7,532 nucleotides of DNA, taken from Gorillibacterium sp. GTDB lineage: Bacteria; Bacillota; Bacilli; Paenibacillales; NBRC-103111. Of this stretch, positions 1-7,326 are shown one piece after another. The stretch spans positions 1-7,532 of the forward strand of contig JAIMBU010000107.1 of assembly GCA_023511325.1 (NCBI GenBank), written 5' to 3'. The translations under genes were made by a program, and so were the position numbers. The notes below the pieces were generated by a model. It was given only the letters and a program-made list of their open reading frames with translations. It did not search any database and was not told where the DNA came from. Within the stretch, counting starts at the first letter, position 1. Every line of letters starts with the position of its first letter.

Positions 1-1302
1 GTTGTTTCCCTTCCACTGCCGACTGCTGCAGATCATCGATATTTTGGTTGTAAGCCATTCTGCCAATTGTTCGGGTTGGCTCAAATTCAGCAGCTCTTTG
101 GCAATTTGATCACTTGTAAAAAGATCATCAAGCACCAGACCCGCCTCATACAGGCAATAGGTAAAAATGCCCCAGAGTTCACTTCCCAGCATCTGCACAT
201 AATCCTGCGTAATTCCGTTCTGCTTCTCCAGTTGCCCGATATACTCAGCCACAAGCTGCTGCGCCTCTGTCTCCTGAGATGCCTTCATTGCGCCAGCCAG
301 CTCGAAACAAAATTTAACGGGAAGCAAGGGAACCGCTCCCGGCTCATTTCTCATCTCTTCGCTGGAGACATACAAATCGTATGTGGGGGAAACTCGCCGA
401 TCTCTCAAATCAATCGCACGGAATGCCTCCTCCGTCGAATCTGGAATGCTCGTCCATTGCTCCTTGACTCTTCCGATGCCAACATGAATGACCAGCTTCA
501 AGTAACTCTTGATGCTATCAATCAGCTTTATACCTAGGTCTCCCAGCATCTTCTCTACTCGCTCTGAATTCTCCGCTCCTGGATGAACGATGAGCACTGC
601 TCTTGTACTATGAAGCTCAGCGTATTCAATAGCAGGGAACATTTTGCTTGCAACCTCACATACGATATTGCTGAGCGCGAACCGGAATAAGTTCCAATCG
701 GACAGTGAAAGCTCACTAGCACGGATATTGCGTACCAATTCAATCCCAATTGTTACGTGTTTACTCTCTGACCAGAATCTGTAAGGCTGCGGCAAATTAT
801 CACCATTCCGATAGGAGCTGTCCAGTGTACCAGCAGCAGCCGATCTCACCCACTCCTTCTCAATGAAGGGCTCGTACAACATCAGTTTATGCTCAAGCTC
901 GCCCTGCTTGATTCTTTTCTCTTCCTCATCGATAAGTTCTTGAATGACCTTACCTAATATAGACTTTAGCGTCGGCACGCTGATTGGCTTGGACACGTAA
1001 TCACTAACGCCGTATCTCAGTGCCTGTCGTGCATGCTCAAAATCGGAATATCCGCTAAGAATAATGATTTTGCCGCTAAATCCATCCTTCCTTAACTGCT
1101 CGATCATATCTAAGCCATTCATCGCTGGCATGTAAATATCCGTAATGACAATATCCGGTTGGGTCGCTCGAATCACTTCCAGCCCGTCCGCACCATTCAA
1201 GGCTTCTCCAACCCATTCCGCATCCAATTCATCCCAAGGGATAACACGCTTCATCCCTTGCAGTACCTGGCGTTCATCGTCAACGATGGCGATTCTCCAC
1301 AC
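1..1302 (-). CDS. YesN-type response regulator, AraC family (3' end beyond window)
   Basis: This is the receiver half of a two-component response regulator that should activate transcription of the sugar-use genes beside it. The frame stays open for 434 codons from a GTG at 1302 to the left edge, with no stop. The GTG is preceded by AAAGGAGG eight bases upstream; the first internal Met (residue 17) would remove the first receiver strand. Residues 1-120 form a CheY-like receiver: acidic pair D8-D9 (IVDDE), phosphoacceptor D55 in TDIYMP, switch S83 in LSGYSDF, and K105-P106. Residues about 110-135 are a charged helical linker. A segment near 268-298 (HVGIGR...EEAFRAI) resembles the middle domain of YesN-like proteins. 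Family members are usually around 500-540 residues and end in two AraC helix-turn-helix motifs, so that domain should lie just past position 1. It follows the kinase gene by 71 bases and is probably co-transcribed with it. Its ligand pathway is inferred from the neighbours. Confidence 0.93.
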   Translation of the reverse strand, partial: MWRIAIVDDERQVLQGMKRVIPWDELDAEWVGEALNGADGLEVIRATQPDIVITDIYMPAMNGLDMIEQLRKDGFSGKIIILSGYSDFEHARQALRYGVSDYVSKPISVPTLKSILGKVIQELIDEEEKRIKQGELEHKLMLYEPFIEKEWVRSAAAGTLDSSYRNGDNLPQPYRFWSESKHVTIGIELVRNIRASELSLSDWNLFRFALSNIVCEVASKMFPAIEYAELHSTRAVLIVHPGAENSERVEKMLGDLGIKLIDSIKSYLKLVIHVGIGRVKEQWTSIPDSTEEAFRAIDLRDRRVSPTYDLYVSSEEMRNEPGAVPLLPVKFCFELAGAMKASQETEAQQLVAEYIGQLEKQNGITQDYVQMLGSELWGIFTYCLYEAGLVLDDLFTSDQIAKELLNLSQPEQLAEWLTTKISMICSSRQWKGNN

Positions 1303-1310
1303 AAAGCTTA

Positions 1311-1318
1311 CCTCCTTT
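1311..1318 (-). promoter_or_regulatory. Ribosome binding site fixing the GTG start of the response regulator
   Basis: AAAGGAGG, read on the minus strand, lies eight bases before the GTG at 1302. It is a near-perfect anti-Shine-Dalgarno match and is the main reason to accept a non-ATG start. The protein from this start begins directly with the receiver strand (WRIAIVDDE). Confidence 0.85.
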
Positions 1319-1342
1319 AACCTTCAAATAATAACAGCAATG

Positions 1343-1373
1343 AGGATACACGATGTTGTAATAAGTATATCCT
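1343..1373 (-). other. Possible mRNA hairpin between kinase and regulator genes
   Basis: The minus strand has AGGATATAC at 1373-1365 and GTGTATCCT at 1351-1343. They form a 9-pair stem with one G-U pair and a 13-base loop, starting directly after the kinase stop codon. No U-run follows, so it does not look like a terminator. It could affect message stability or coupling between the two genes, or be chance in an AT-rich gap. Confidence 0.3.
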
Positions 1374-3128
1374 CTATTCCATACTCTTCTCTGATTGTTC
1401 ATACATTGGAGGCTCCGTCAATTGTGGCAAAATAATTTCGACTCTTGTTCCTCCCTCTGCGCGTTCCGTCAGGGAAATCCCGTAATATTCTCCGAAATAA
1501 CCAGCGATCCGTTCTCGCACATTACGGATGCCGTACCCACCCGTATGGCGTTTGCGTTCCTTGTCCACCATCCGCTTCAGCCCGATCCCATTATCATCAA
1601 TGAGGATCTGCACAGATTGATCTTTAATACTCATCTGGATGTGGATATGACCCTGTCTTCGCGTATTAAAGCCATGGATGATGGCATTCTCGACAAAAGG
1701 TTGAAGTGTAAGCTTTGGTATAAATAACTGCTGGATATCGGCCGGCACCTCAAGCGTATATTCTAGCCCGGTGCCCCAACGTAGCTGCTGGATTTCTAGA
1801 TAGCATTCCATATGCACGAGTTCTTCGCTAATCGTAATAAAGCTGTCGCCATTAGACAAACCGATGCGAAACATTCGTCCCATCAGCTCCAAGATCCGGC
1901 TAAGTTCGTCCTGTCCGGCTTCAATCGCCATCCAATTTAATTGATCTAGCATATTGTACAGAAAATGGGGATTAATGTTAGCCTGGAGTGCCTCAATCTC
2001 TGCTTTGCGTTGCTGCTCATACCGGCGTTGAAGGGAAAGGTACAACTCCTCGATACGCTCGTTTTGTTTGCGATAACCGGCAAATAAATAGCCAAATTCA
2101 TTCTGATAATCGGTTGGTAAGATCACATTATTACCACCCACCGAATAGACCCCCATGGCCATGACCAGCTTTTTGATCGGCTTTGTGAACTGCCTGCTTA
2201 AGTAGTGGGTAAGCAGCAGAACCAACAAGACAGCCGCAATACCAATGAGGCCGATCACTTCGGCTAGCCGAAAGCTGCTCGCGGTAATATGATTCCATGA
2301 GGTGATCTCAACCAGCGTCCAGTTGGACTCTAGCAGCTTCGAGAACACGAGGAGAGAATCGCCTACATCCTTATTCCCATGAATGCGGACATAGCCGGAT
2401 TGTTCACTTTTGGCATCCATCCATTTGGACAACTCGCTATGATCCTGAACCTGTCCAATCTTTAAAACCTGCTGCCCCTTGCTATCTGTCATCATCCGAT
2501 TTAAGCCTGAAGAATGACCGGCCAGCAGTGTCCGGATCTCTTTAGACTTCACATGAATAACAAGGACGCCTAAATAGTTATCCTCATACATAATTTTTCT
2601 GGCAAAGCTAAGCACCGGAACATCACCTTGAAAGCTGGGAATCTCATGCTCGCTGGACCAGGCAAAATCACTTTTATCGAGGTATTGAAACCAATCCGAT
2701 TTATTCAGATCGGAGACATTGCGAAACTGGATATAGCTTTTGGCATCCCCTTGAAGCGGGTGCTCCATGTATAAGTCAATTCCCTGAATCAGCGGGATCG
2801 AATAAGTCAAATTCGCCAATGCACGCTCAACACTTATCGATTTGCGATATCGGTCATATTCATCCTGCTTGTTCATCAGAAAAGTAATCAGCTCATTGTC
2901 GCGCGAGGTTGAAAGTGAGATCTGCTCAATCGTCACAAGTCGCGTCGTAATTTCATTATTCAGCTCGTCGAGCAGCTGCTGCTGATAATGTGAGGTTGTA
3001 CGCACGAGCGCCTGTGATGAGATGCTATAGCTAGCCCATACGATGCAAGCCAAGACGATCGTAATGAGCATGGCAAAGCTGCGGAAGAAGAGATGGTCGA
3101 TCCTATACTTTTTAAAAGGATTTGTCAT
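1374..3128 (-). CDS. YesM-type sensor histidine kinase
   Basis: Membrane sensor kinase of 584 residues, a usual length for this family, and presumed partner of the downstream YesN-type regulator. Two transmembrane helices (about 13-36 and 288-310) flank a roughly 250-residue extracellular region. That region's size and layout fit a Cache-type ligand-binding domain. A HAMP-like segment (about 311-365) and a short coiled linker follow. The His_kinase (PF06580) motif NPHFLYN carries the probable phosphoacceptor H388. The HATPase_c part shows the N box (PFVENAIIHG, N481), the G1 box (DDNGIGL, 511-517) and the G2 box (GGYGIRNVRERI, 530-541), so all catalytic motifs look intact. The ATG is preceded by AAGGGAG nine bases upstream. 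A weak terminator-like hairpin lies only about 30 bases before the start, so transcription probably comes from read-through. The ligand is unknown; a xylan-derived oligosaccharide is inferred only from aguA next door. Confidence 0.95.
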   Translation of the reverse strand: MTNPFKKYRIDHLFFRSFAMLITIVLACIVWASYSISSQALVRTTSHYQQQLLDELNNEITTRLVTIEQISLSTSRDNELITFLMNKQDEYDRYRKSISVERALANLTYSIPLIQGIDLYMEHPLQGDAKSYIQFRNVSDLNKSDWFQYLDKSDFAWSSEHEIPSFQGDVPVLSFARKIMYEDNYLGVLVIHVKSKEIRTLLAGHSSGLNRMMTDSKGQQVLKIGQVQDHSELSKWMDAKSEQSGYVRIHGNKDVGDSLLVFSKLLESNWTLVEITSWNHITASSFRLAEVIGLIGIAAVLLVLLLTHYLSRQFTKPIKKLVMAMGVYSVGGNNVILPTDYQNEFGYLFAGYRKQNERIEELYLSLQRRYEQQRKAEIEALQANINPHFLYNMLDQLNWMAIEAGQDELSRILELMGRMFRIGLSNGDSFITISEELVHMECYLEIQQLRWGTGLEYTLEVPADIQQLFIPKLTLQPFVENAIIHGFNTRRQGHIHIQMSIKDQSVQILIDDNGIGLKRMVDKERKRHTGGYGIRNVRERIAGYFGEYYGISLTERAEGGTRVEIILPQLTEPPMYEQSEKSME

Positions 3129-3159
3129 GGGAACGCTCTCCCTTGATTCAGATTAAGGC

Positions 3160-3204
3160 GAAAGAAACGGTAAAGCTGCGAAAGGGGTTCGTGGCTTTAC
3201 CGTT
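3160..3204 (-). terminator. Terminator-like hairpin between permease and kinase genes
   Basis: The minus strand has an 11-base perfect inverted repeat, AACGGTAAAGC (3204-3194) and GCTTTACCGTT (3176-3166), with a 17-base loop that can pair further (CGAA/TTCG). TCTTTC follows directly. The stem is only moderately GC-rich and the U-run is broken by C, so I expect leaky termination. The plus strand has no T-run after the stem, so it acts on the leftward operon. Only 31 bases separate the end of this element from the kinase start, too little for a complete promoter. Confidence 0.65.
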
Positions 3205-3232
3205 ATAAGATTAATAATTGCACCACATCTTA

Positions 3233-4072
3233 TCACTTTATCCCTGTTGTTGCAATCCCTTCGACAAAATACCTTTGGAGAAACATGAAGACGAGTGTAG
3301 CCGGAACGATGGATACAAGCGACATCGCTAGCAATTGCCCCCATTGCTGGGCGGACTGAGAGTCGTTGATCATCCGTAGTGCCAGCCCGACTGTATACTT
3401 GTCGACTGAGTTGATATATAACAGGTGGCCCAGGAAGTCGTCCCAATTCCAGAGAAAGCAAAAGATCATGACGGTAACGATAGCTGGCTTGGTAAGCGGC
3501 ATGACGATTCGCCAATAAATACCGAACCAAGAGCAGCCATCAATTTTCGCCGATTCGTCAAGCTCCTTCGGAATTCCCCGCACGAATTGAATCAGCAGGT
3601 AGACAAAGAACGTTCCGCCTGCACCGCTAGCAAGCATATGAGGCACGATAAACGGGAGATACGTATTCACCCAACCCAGTTGATAAAACATCGCATATTG
3701 CGGAATAATCAGTACTTGGCCCGGCATCATCAGCGTCAACATCAACAAGGAGAACCAGAAAGCCTTAAGTGGAAAATCCAGTCGAGCGAAGCCAAAGGCA
3801 ACCAAGGTGCAGGAGATAAGCGTTGCAATGAGCACAGCAAGCTCAAGACTGAACGTATTGAGATAAAAGTCTGTGAACGTATGTCCTGGAACTGAATGCC
3901 ATCCATCGACAAAATTGCTCCATTGGGGTACGGAAGGGAAAATATTAGGCGAGCTTAACTCACTGTTAGGTTTGAGCGAGGCCCCGATCCACCAAAGGAC
4001 TGGATAGAGCATGACTACACTAAAAAGGATCATGAAGATATGCCGAACGGCTGGTTTCCACTTGCTTCTCAT
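3233..4072 (-). CDS. CUT1 sugar ABC transporter permease, MalG/UgpE type
   Basis: Inner-membrane subunit (279 residues, normal for the family) of a carbohydrate importer, forming the channel with the permease encoded just upstream. Six hydrophobic segments are visible at about 10-31, 72-94, 104-125, 138-162, 195-216 and 246-267. The EAA loop that docks the ATPase lies at about 170-196 (ELDESAKIDGCSWFG with the conserved D178-G179, then MPLTKP). The C-terminal FLWNWDDFLGHLLYI stretch and the short hydrophilic end are typical of MalG-like subunits. Its ATG overlaps the TGA of the preceding permease as ATGA, which indicates translational coupling and equal dosage. An AGAGGGA ribosome binding site lies within the end of the upstream gene. 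From memory it resembles B. subtilis YesQ-type permeases. Substrate specificity cannot be read from the sequence; aldouronates are inferred from aguA. Confidence 0.95.
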   Translation of the reverse strand: MRSKWKPAVRHIFMILFSVVMLYPVLWWIGASLKPNSELSSPNIFPSVPQWSNFVDGWHSVPGHTFTDFYLNTFSLELAVLIATLISCTLVAFGFARLDFPLKAFWFSLLMLTLMMPGQVLIIPQYAMFYQLGWVNTYLPFIVPHMLASGAGGTFFVYLLIQFVRGIPKELDESAKIDGCSWFGIYWRIVMPLTKPAIVTVMIFCFLWNWDDFLGHLLYINSVDKYTVGLALRMINDSQSAQQWGQLLAMSLVSIVPATLVFMFLQRYFVEGIATTGIK

Positions 4073-5031
4073 TTGTCCCTCTTCCCTCCATTATCCGTTT
4101 CGTAAAAGACCCAGTATTTCGAAGTGACAGAAATAAGTGCTGCTACAACGACAATCATGATCAGCATGATCCAGGCCAAGGCAGATGAATAGCCCAATTG
4201 ATAGCGGCTGAATGCCCGTTCATACAAATATAAGGCATAGACATAGGTCGAGTTCATCGGTCCTCCATTCGTAATAACAAAAGCGGAGGTGAACATTTGA
4301 AACGCGCTGACGATCCCCATGATCAGTTTAAAGTAAATAATCGGTGAAAGCATCGGTAAGGTAATCTTAAAGAATTGAACAAATCGATTGGCCCCGTCTA
4401 CCGATGAAGCTTCATACAAATCACTCGGAATTTGCTTAAGACCAGCAAGGAAAATGACCATAGAGGAACCAAATTGCCAGATCGTTAACAGAACGAGCGT
4501 CCCCAGTGCTGTACTGGGATTGGTTATCCATCCCTTACCAGCAATACCGAAGATAGCAATTATTTTGTTAAAAATCCCATCCACACCGAAGATGTTGCGC
4601 CAGAGCAATGACACAGCGATGCTCCCGCCAATCAGTGAGGGAAAATAAATCGCCGTACGATAAAAGGAAATGCCCTTCATGGCTTTATTGAGTACTAAAG
4701 CGACAAGCAAAGCTGCGATAAGCTTGAGCGGTACAGAAGCAAGCACATACAAGAAGGTTACCTTGACGGATTGGATGAACTTGGGGTCAGTCGTAAAGAT
4801 CCGCTCATAATTGCGCATACCGATCCAACTGATTGGTTCCATCAGCGTGTAGTTGGTAAACGAATAGTACAGTGATAATAACATCGGATAAGCTGTAAGT
4901 CCGATAAAACCGAGCAGCCACGGCGAAATAAATAGGTAGCCGGCAATTGGAGCATTCCAGCGGCTGAGAAAAGAACGGCGTTTCTTTTTGCCTCGAGCTG
5001 TATTCACGGCAACGGCTGTGGAACGATTCAA
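4069..5031 (-). CDS. CUT1 sugar ABC transporter permease, MalF/UgpA type
   Basis: First membrane subunit (320 residues) of the sugar importer. A basic N-terminus (KKKRR at 15-19) precedes six hydrophobic segments at about 28-52, 91-115, 125-147, 176-198, 231-253 and 283-306. The EAA loop is at about 206-230 (YEASSVDGANRF with D212-G213, ending in LPMLSP). The NGGP motif at 255-258 is typical of MalF-like permeases. The start is TTG, supported by AGAGGTGA four bases upstream; no ATG occurs near the N-terminus in this frame. The stop overlaps the next permease's start by four bases. A strong terminator-like hairpin stands between it and aguA, so the permease pair may have its own promoter or depend on read-through. 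No ATPase gene is present in the window. CUT1 importers of this kind in Bacillota commonly use a shared MsmX-type ATPase encoded elsewhere. Confidence 0.95.
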   Translation of the reverse strand: MNRSTAVAVNTARGKKKRRSFLSRWNAPIAGYLFISPWLLGFIGLTAYPMLLSLYYSFTNYTLMEPISWIGMRNYERIFTTDPKFIQSVKVTFLYVLASVPLKLIAALLVALVLNKAMKGISFYRTAIYFPSLIGGSIAVSLLWRNIFGVDGIFNKIIAIFGIAGKGWITNPSTALGTLVLLTIWQFGSSMVIFLAGLKQIPSDLYEASSVDGANRFVQFFKITLPMLSPIIYFKLIMGIVSAFQMFTSAFVITNGGPMNSTYVYALYLYERAFSRYQLGYSSALAWIMLIMIVVVAALISVTSKYWVFYETDNGGKRDK

Positions 5032-5035
5032 GTGA

Positions 5036-5043
5036 TCACCTCT
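5036..5043 (-). promoter_or_regulatory. Ribosome binding site fixing the TTG start of the MalF-type permease
   Basis: AGAGGTGA lies four bases before the TTG at 5031 on the minus strand. It supports this rare start codon, because no ATG or GTG candidate in the frame gives a full N-terminus. Confidence 0.7.
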
Positions 5044-5063
5044 GCAATTATTCTTATAGCTTA

Positions 5064-5092
5064 AGTATAAAGACTGAGCTCTAGGGACTAAA
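5064..5092 (-). promoter_or_regulatory. Weak candidate promoter for the permease genes
   Basis: On the minus strand a -10-like TATACT (5069-5064, 5 of 6 to consensus) lies 17 bases after TTTAGT (5092-5087, 3 of 6 to the -35 consensus). It is placed downstream of the terminator-like hairpin and would give a leader of about 25 bases before the permease TTG start. The match is poor at -35, as might be expected of an activator-dependent promoter, but chance in AT-rich DNA is a real alternative. Confidence 0.3.
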
Positions 5093-5127
5093 GGAGGGTA
5101 ATCATCGAATTGTTATAAAATATCACG

Positions 5128-5165
5128 AAAAAAAGAAGAAGCGATACAAGCTCACCGCTTCTTCT
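5128..5165 (-). terminator. Strong intrinsic terminator after aguA
   Basis: The minus strand reads AGAAGAAGCG (5165-5156), a 12-base loop, then CGCTTCTTCT (5143-5134), followed by six more T residues (5133-5128). This is a 10-pair perfect stem running straight into a U-run, the textbook form of a rho-independent terminator. It starts 19 bases after the aguA stop codon. On the plus strand the stem is not followed by T residues. It separates aguA from the permease genes, so those genes need read-through or their own promoter. Confidence 0.85.
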
Positions 5166-5184
5166 GTTGGATGGGAGAAAACAA

Positions 5185-7257
5185 TTAATAAATCCTTCTT
5201 CCCTGCTGATCAGCAATACCACTCTTTCGATAAAAGTAGGTGTTTACCCGATCACGCCATTCCTCCGCATGCTCCGCCTGTTCTGTGAGGCGATTCGCAA
5301 CCTGTTCATAGAGATGACTATCTATGCTTCCTTCCAGACTGCTCCAGGCGGCTTGCAATTGTGCTGCTTGCTCCACCCCGGCAAAATGAGAATCATAAAT
5401 ATGCTGAATGACCGTTTTCCCGGAATGGAGTACATGGGTATAGGATACATGATGGAAGAATAGCAACAAATCGTCCGGACAGCTATCCAGCGATTCGTAC
5501 CTAGCGAAGTTGTCACCCTTGTACTGACCAGTATATCCGGTTCCCGAGGCTTTTGTCCGATCAACGCCAATGCCATGGCAATCAGCGAAATGATAGGTGC
5601 CCCATTTCGAATATTCATAGCCGTCCACGTTTGGCCCATAATGATGGTCTGGATTGACCATGAAACCTACGCCAAGTGGTGCTGTATAGGACTCATAGAT
5701 GCCTAAGGAATCCATAAGCATCCCGCGAATCACTTTCACAAGCTGCTGATTTTCTCCGAAGGTCATACGGATCCATTCCTCGGCGATTGCTTCGGAAGTC
5801 AACTCTGGATTCCATGCCAGCCGACCGTAGCCGTACAGGTTAGCCTGTGCAAGTAGATGCCCTGTCCAATTGGCGTCGTTGCCGATATTGGAAACGGCAG
5901 CAAATCCACTGTATGGATTGCCGTGAAGTGAGCCATCGACTATACGTTTAATACTCGAGCCTACGCCCTTGTTGTATGTTTCAAAATTGAGTGCCTCCTT
6001 CCACTGAGGAACGAGATAGCACAGGTGACGCTGCTGACCTGTATACTCCTGGGTGATCTGGAACTCAATCATTTGGTTTGTTTGCTCCATCGCCCCGATC
6101 AGTGGAGATACCGGTTCCCGTACCTGGAAGTCTATCGGTCCATTCTTGATCTGGAGAATGACATTATCCATAAACCGTCCATCAAGAGGCTCAAAATGAT
6201 CGTAAGCCGCCCGTGCTCGGTCTGTCGTTCGATCGCGCCAATCCTGCTTGCAGTTGTAAACAAAGCAGCGCCAAATCACTATCCCCCCGTAAGGCTTCAG
6301 TGCTTCGGCAAGCATATTGGCTCCATCGGCATGATCACGGTCGTAGGTAAAGGGCCCTGGCCGATTCTCCGAATCAGCCTTAACAAGGAAACCGCCGAAA
6401 TCAGGAATCGCTGCATATATTTCAGCTGCTTTGCCGCACCACCAAGCGCGTACAGCAGGATCGAGAGGATCAGCGGTGGAGAGTTCCCCGATTTCGAGCG
6501 GGCTGGCGTAGTTGACGCTCAGGAACAGCTTGATGCCATAAGCCCGAAAGATGTCGGCTAGCTTCACTACATCGGGTAGGTACTCCCCTGTGATCAGCTT
6601 GGTTTCAAACTGATGGACATTTACATTGTTGATGGCAATCGCATTGATTCCCGAAGAAGCCAGTAGCCTTGCATAGTCCTGAATACGCGGCAAATTAGTG
6701 GTTATTCGGTTGTCCGCATAAAATATCGACTTCCCAGCATACCCACGCTCCACACTACCGTCGATATTATCCCATTGGTTAATCATCCGCAGTTGGTTGA
6801 CCGGGTTCTCTACAACGTCCAATCGATCAACAGGGCTGCCCGTGCTAAAAAGCCGAAGCAGATGGAAGACGCCATACAGAATACCAACTGCCGAGGTTGC
6901 CCCTATGGCGATACAGCCATTTTCTTGATCCGTCTTTAGCCCATAACCTTCATGGCCAATTGCTGCACGTATATCCATTCCGAACGCTTGATCAACCATC
7001 GGGTTGTTGCCGAATGTTCCGATTGTGATGCAAGGAACACCTTCGCTATGCTCGGATATCTCCGGCTGTCTACCCAACATGCACGCGATACCTTGAGCTA
7101 ATTCAGTCACGGCCGTGCCCATGATTCCATCTTGTTCCGTTACTGTAATCTGAGTGTAGAACGCATACTGATCATAACGTTCCCCTGGTGCTATTTGGCG
7201 ATACCCGAGCCAGGCCTGATAGCCATCCTCTAGATGAAATAATGTCGGTTCACTCAT
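5185..7257 (-). CDS. aguA: Alpha-glucuronidase, glycoside hydrolase family 67
   Basis: Cytoplasmic enzyme (690 residues, normal for GH67) that removes 4-O-methyl-D-glucuronic acid from the non-reducing-end xylose of aldouronates made by xylanase cleavage of glucuronoxylan. The N-terminal domain (about 1-145) is the GH67N beta/alpha domain. The catalytic (beta/alpha)8 barrel (about 150-475) contains [12 protein letters not shown] with general acid E297, [10 protein letters not shown] with D376, and [10 protein letters not shown] with E404. The D-to-E spacing of 28 residues equals what I recall for characterised GH67 enzymes. The C-terminal helical domain (about 476-690) contains the [22 protein letters not shown] region typical of the family. 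No signal peptide or membrane segment is seen, in line with action on imported oligosaccharides. AGGGGAGGG lies seven bases before the ATG. The gene follows the binding-protein gene by 69 bases that contain a hairpin, and is followed by a strong terminator. All family hallmarks are intact. Confidence 0.97.
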   Translation of the reverse strand: MSEPTLFHLEDGYQAWLGYRQIAPGERYDQYAFYTQITVTEQDGIMGTAVTELAQGIACMLGRQPEISEHSEGVPCITIGTFGNNPMVDQAFGMDIRAAIGHEGYGLKTDQENGCIAIGATSAVGILYGVFHLLRLFSTGSPVDRLDVVENPVNQLRMINQWDNIDGSVERGYAGKSIFYADNRITTNLPRIQDYARLLASSGINAIAINNVNVHQFETKLITGEYLPDVVKLADIFRAYGIKLFLSVNYASPLEIGELSTADPLDPAVRAWWCGKAAEIYAAIPDFGGFLVKADSENRPGPFTYDRDHADGANMLAEALKPYGGIVIWRCFVYNCKQDWRDRTTDRARAAYDHFEPLDGRFMDNVILQIKNGPIDFQVREPVSPLIGAMEQTNQMIEFQITQEYTGQQRHLCYLVPQWKEALNFETYNKGVGSSIKRIVDGSLHGNPYSGFAAVSNIGNDANWTGHLLAQANLYGYGRLAWNPELTSEAIAEEWIRMTFGENQQLVKVIRGMLMDSLGIYESYTAPLGVGFMVNPDHHYGPNVDGYEYSKWGTYHFADCHGIGVDRTKASGTGYTGQYKGDNFARYESLDSCPDDLLLFFHHVSYTHVLHSGKTVIQHIYDSHFAGVEQAAQLQAAWSSLEGSIDSHLYEQVANRLTEQAEHAEEWRDRVNTYFYRKSGIADQQGRRIY

Positions 7258-7278
7258 GAGAAAGCCCTCCCCTTCAAT

Positions 7279-7318
7279 AGAAAACGCAAGACCCGGAACA
7301 GAATTGTTCCGGGCTGCG
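7279..7318 (-). terminator. Terminator-like hairpin between binding-protein gene and aguA
   Basis: The minus strand forms a perfect 9-pair GC-rich stem CCCGGAACA/TGTTCCGGG (7313-7305 with 7300-7292) around a 4-base loop. It is extended by an outer CGCA/TGCG stem across a small internal loop, and TTTTCT follows immediately (7284-7279). It begins eight bases after the upstream stop. Only about 20 bases remain before the aguA start, and they hold the ribosome binding site, so no promoter fits. A leaky terminator, or a 3'-end stabiliser for the binding-protein message, would raise binding protein relative to AguA. Confidence 0.6.
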
Positions 7319-7326
7319 AGCTTACA

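Noticed and set aside
67..537. 156-codon plus-strand open frame
   Set aside because: It lies exactly antisense, codon on codon, to the response regulator gene. It has no ribosome binding site and the protein is low in recognisable motifs.
1145..1727. Two plus-strand open frames (1145-1435 and 1395-1727)
   Set aside because: Both are shadows of the kinase and regulator genes, with no convincing start signal and no domain.
3153..3530. 125-codon minus-strand open frame overlapping the permease end
   Set aside because: Out-of-frame overlap with the MalG-type permease that runs through the terminator hairpin; no ribosome binding site or known motif.
3425..3895. 156-codon plus-strand open frame
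   Set aside because: Antisense to the MalG-type permease. Its composition (many R, H, Q, E) is the reverse image of membrane-helix codons.
5093..5099. Plus-strand GGAGGGT resembling a ribosome binding site in the aguA/permease gap
   Set aside because: No start codon at proper spacing opens a frame; the frame from the nearby TTG reaches a stop after two codons.
5322..5639. 105-codon minus-strand frame inside aguA
   Set aside because: Alternative frame within the intact GH67 gene, with no independent start signal.
6025..6561. 178-codon plus-strand open frame inside aguA
   Set aside because: Antisense shadow of the GH67 barrel region. The minus-strand frame has clear catalytic motifs across the same span.
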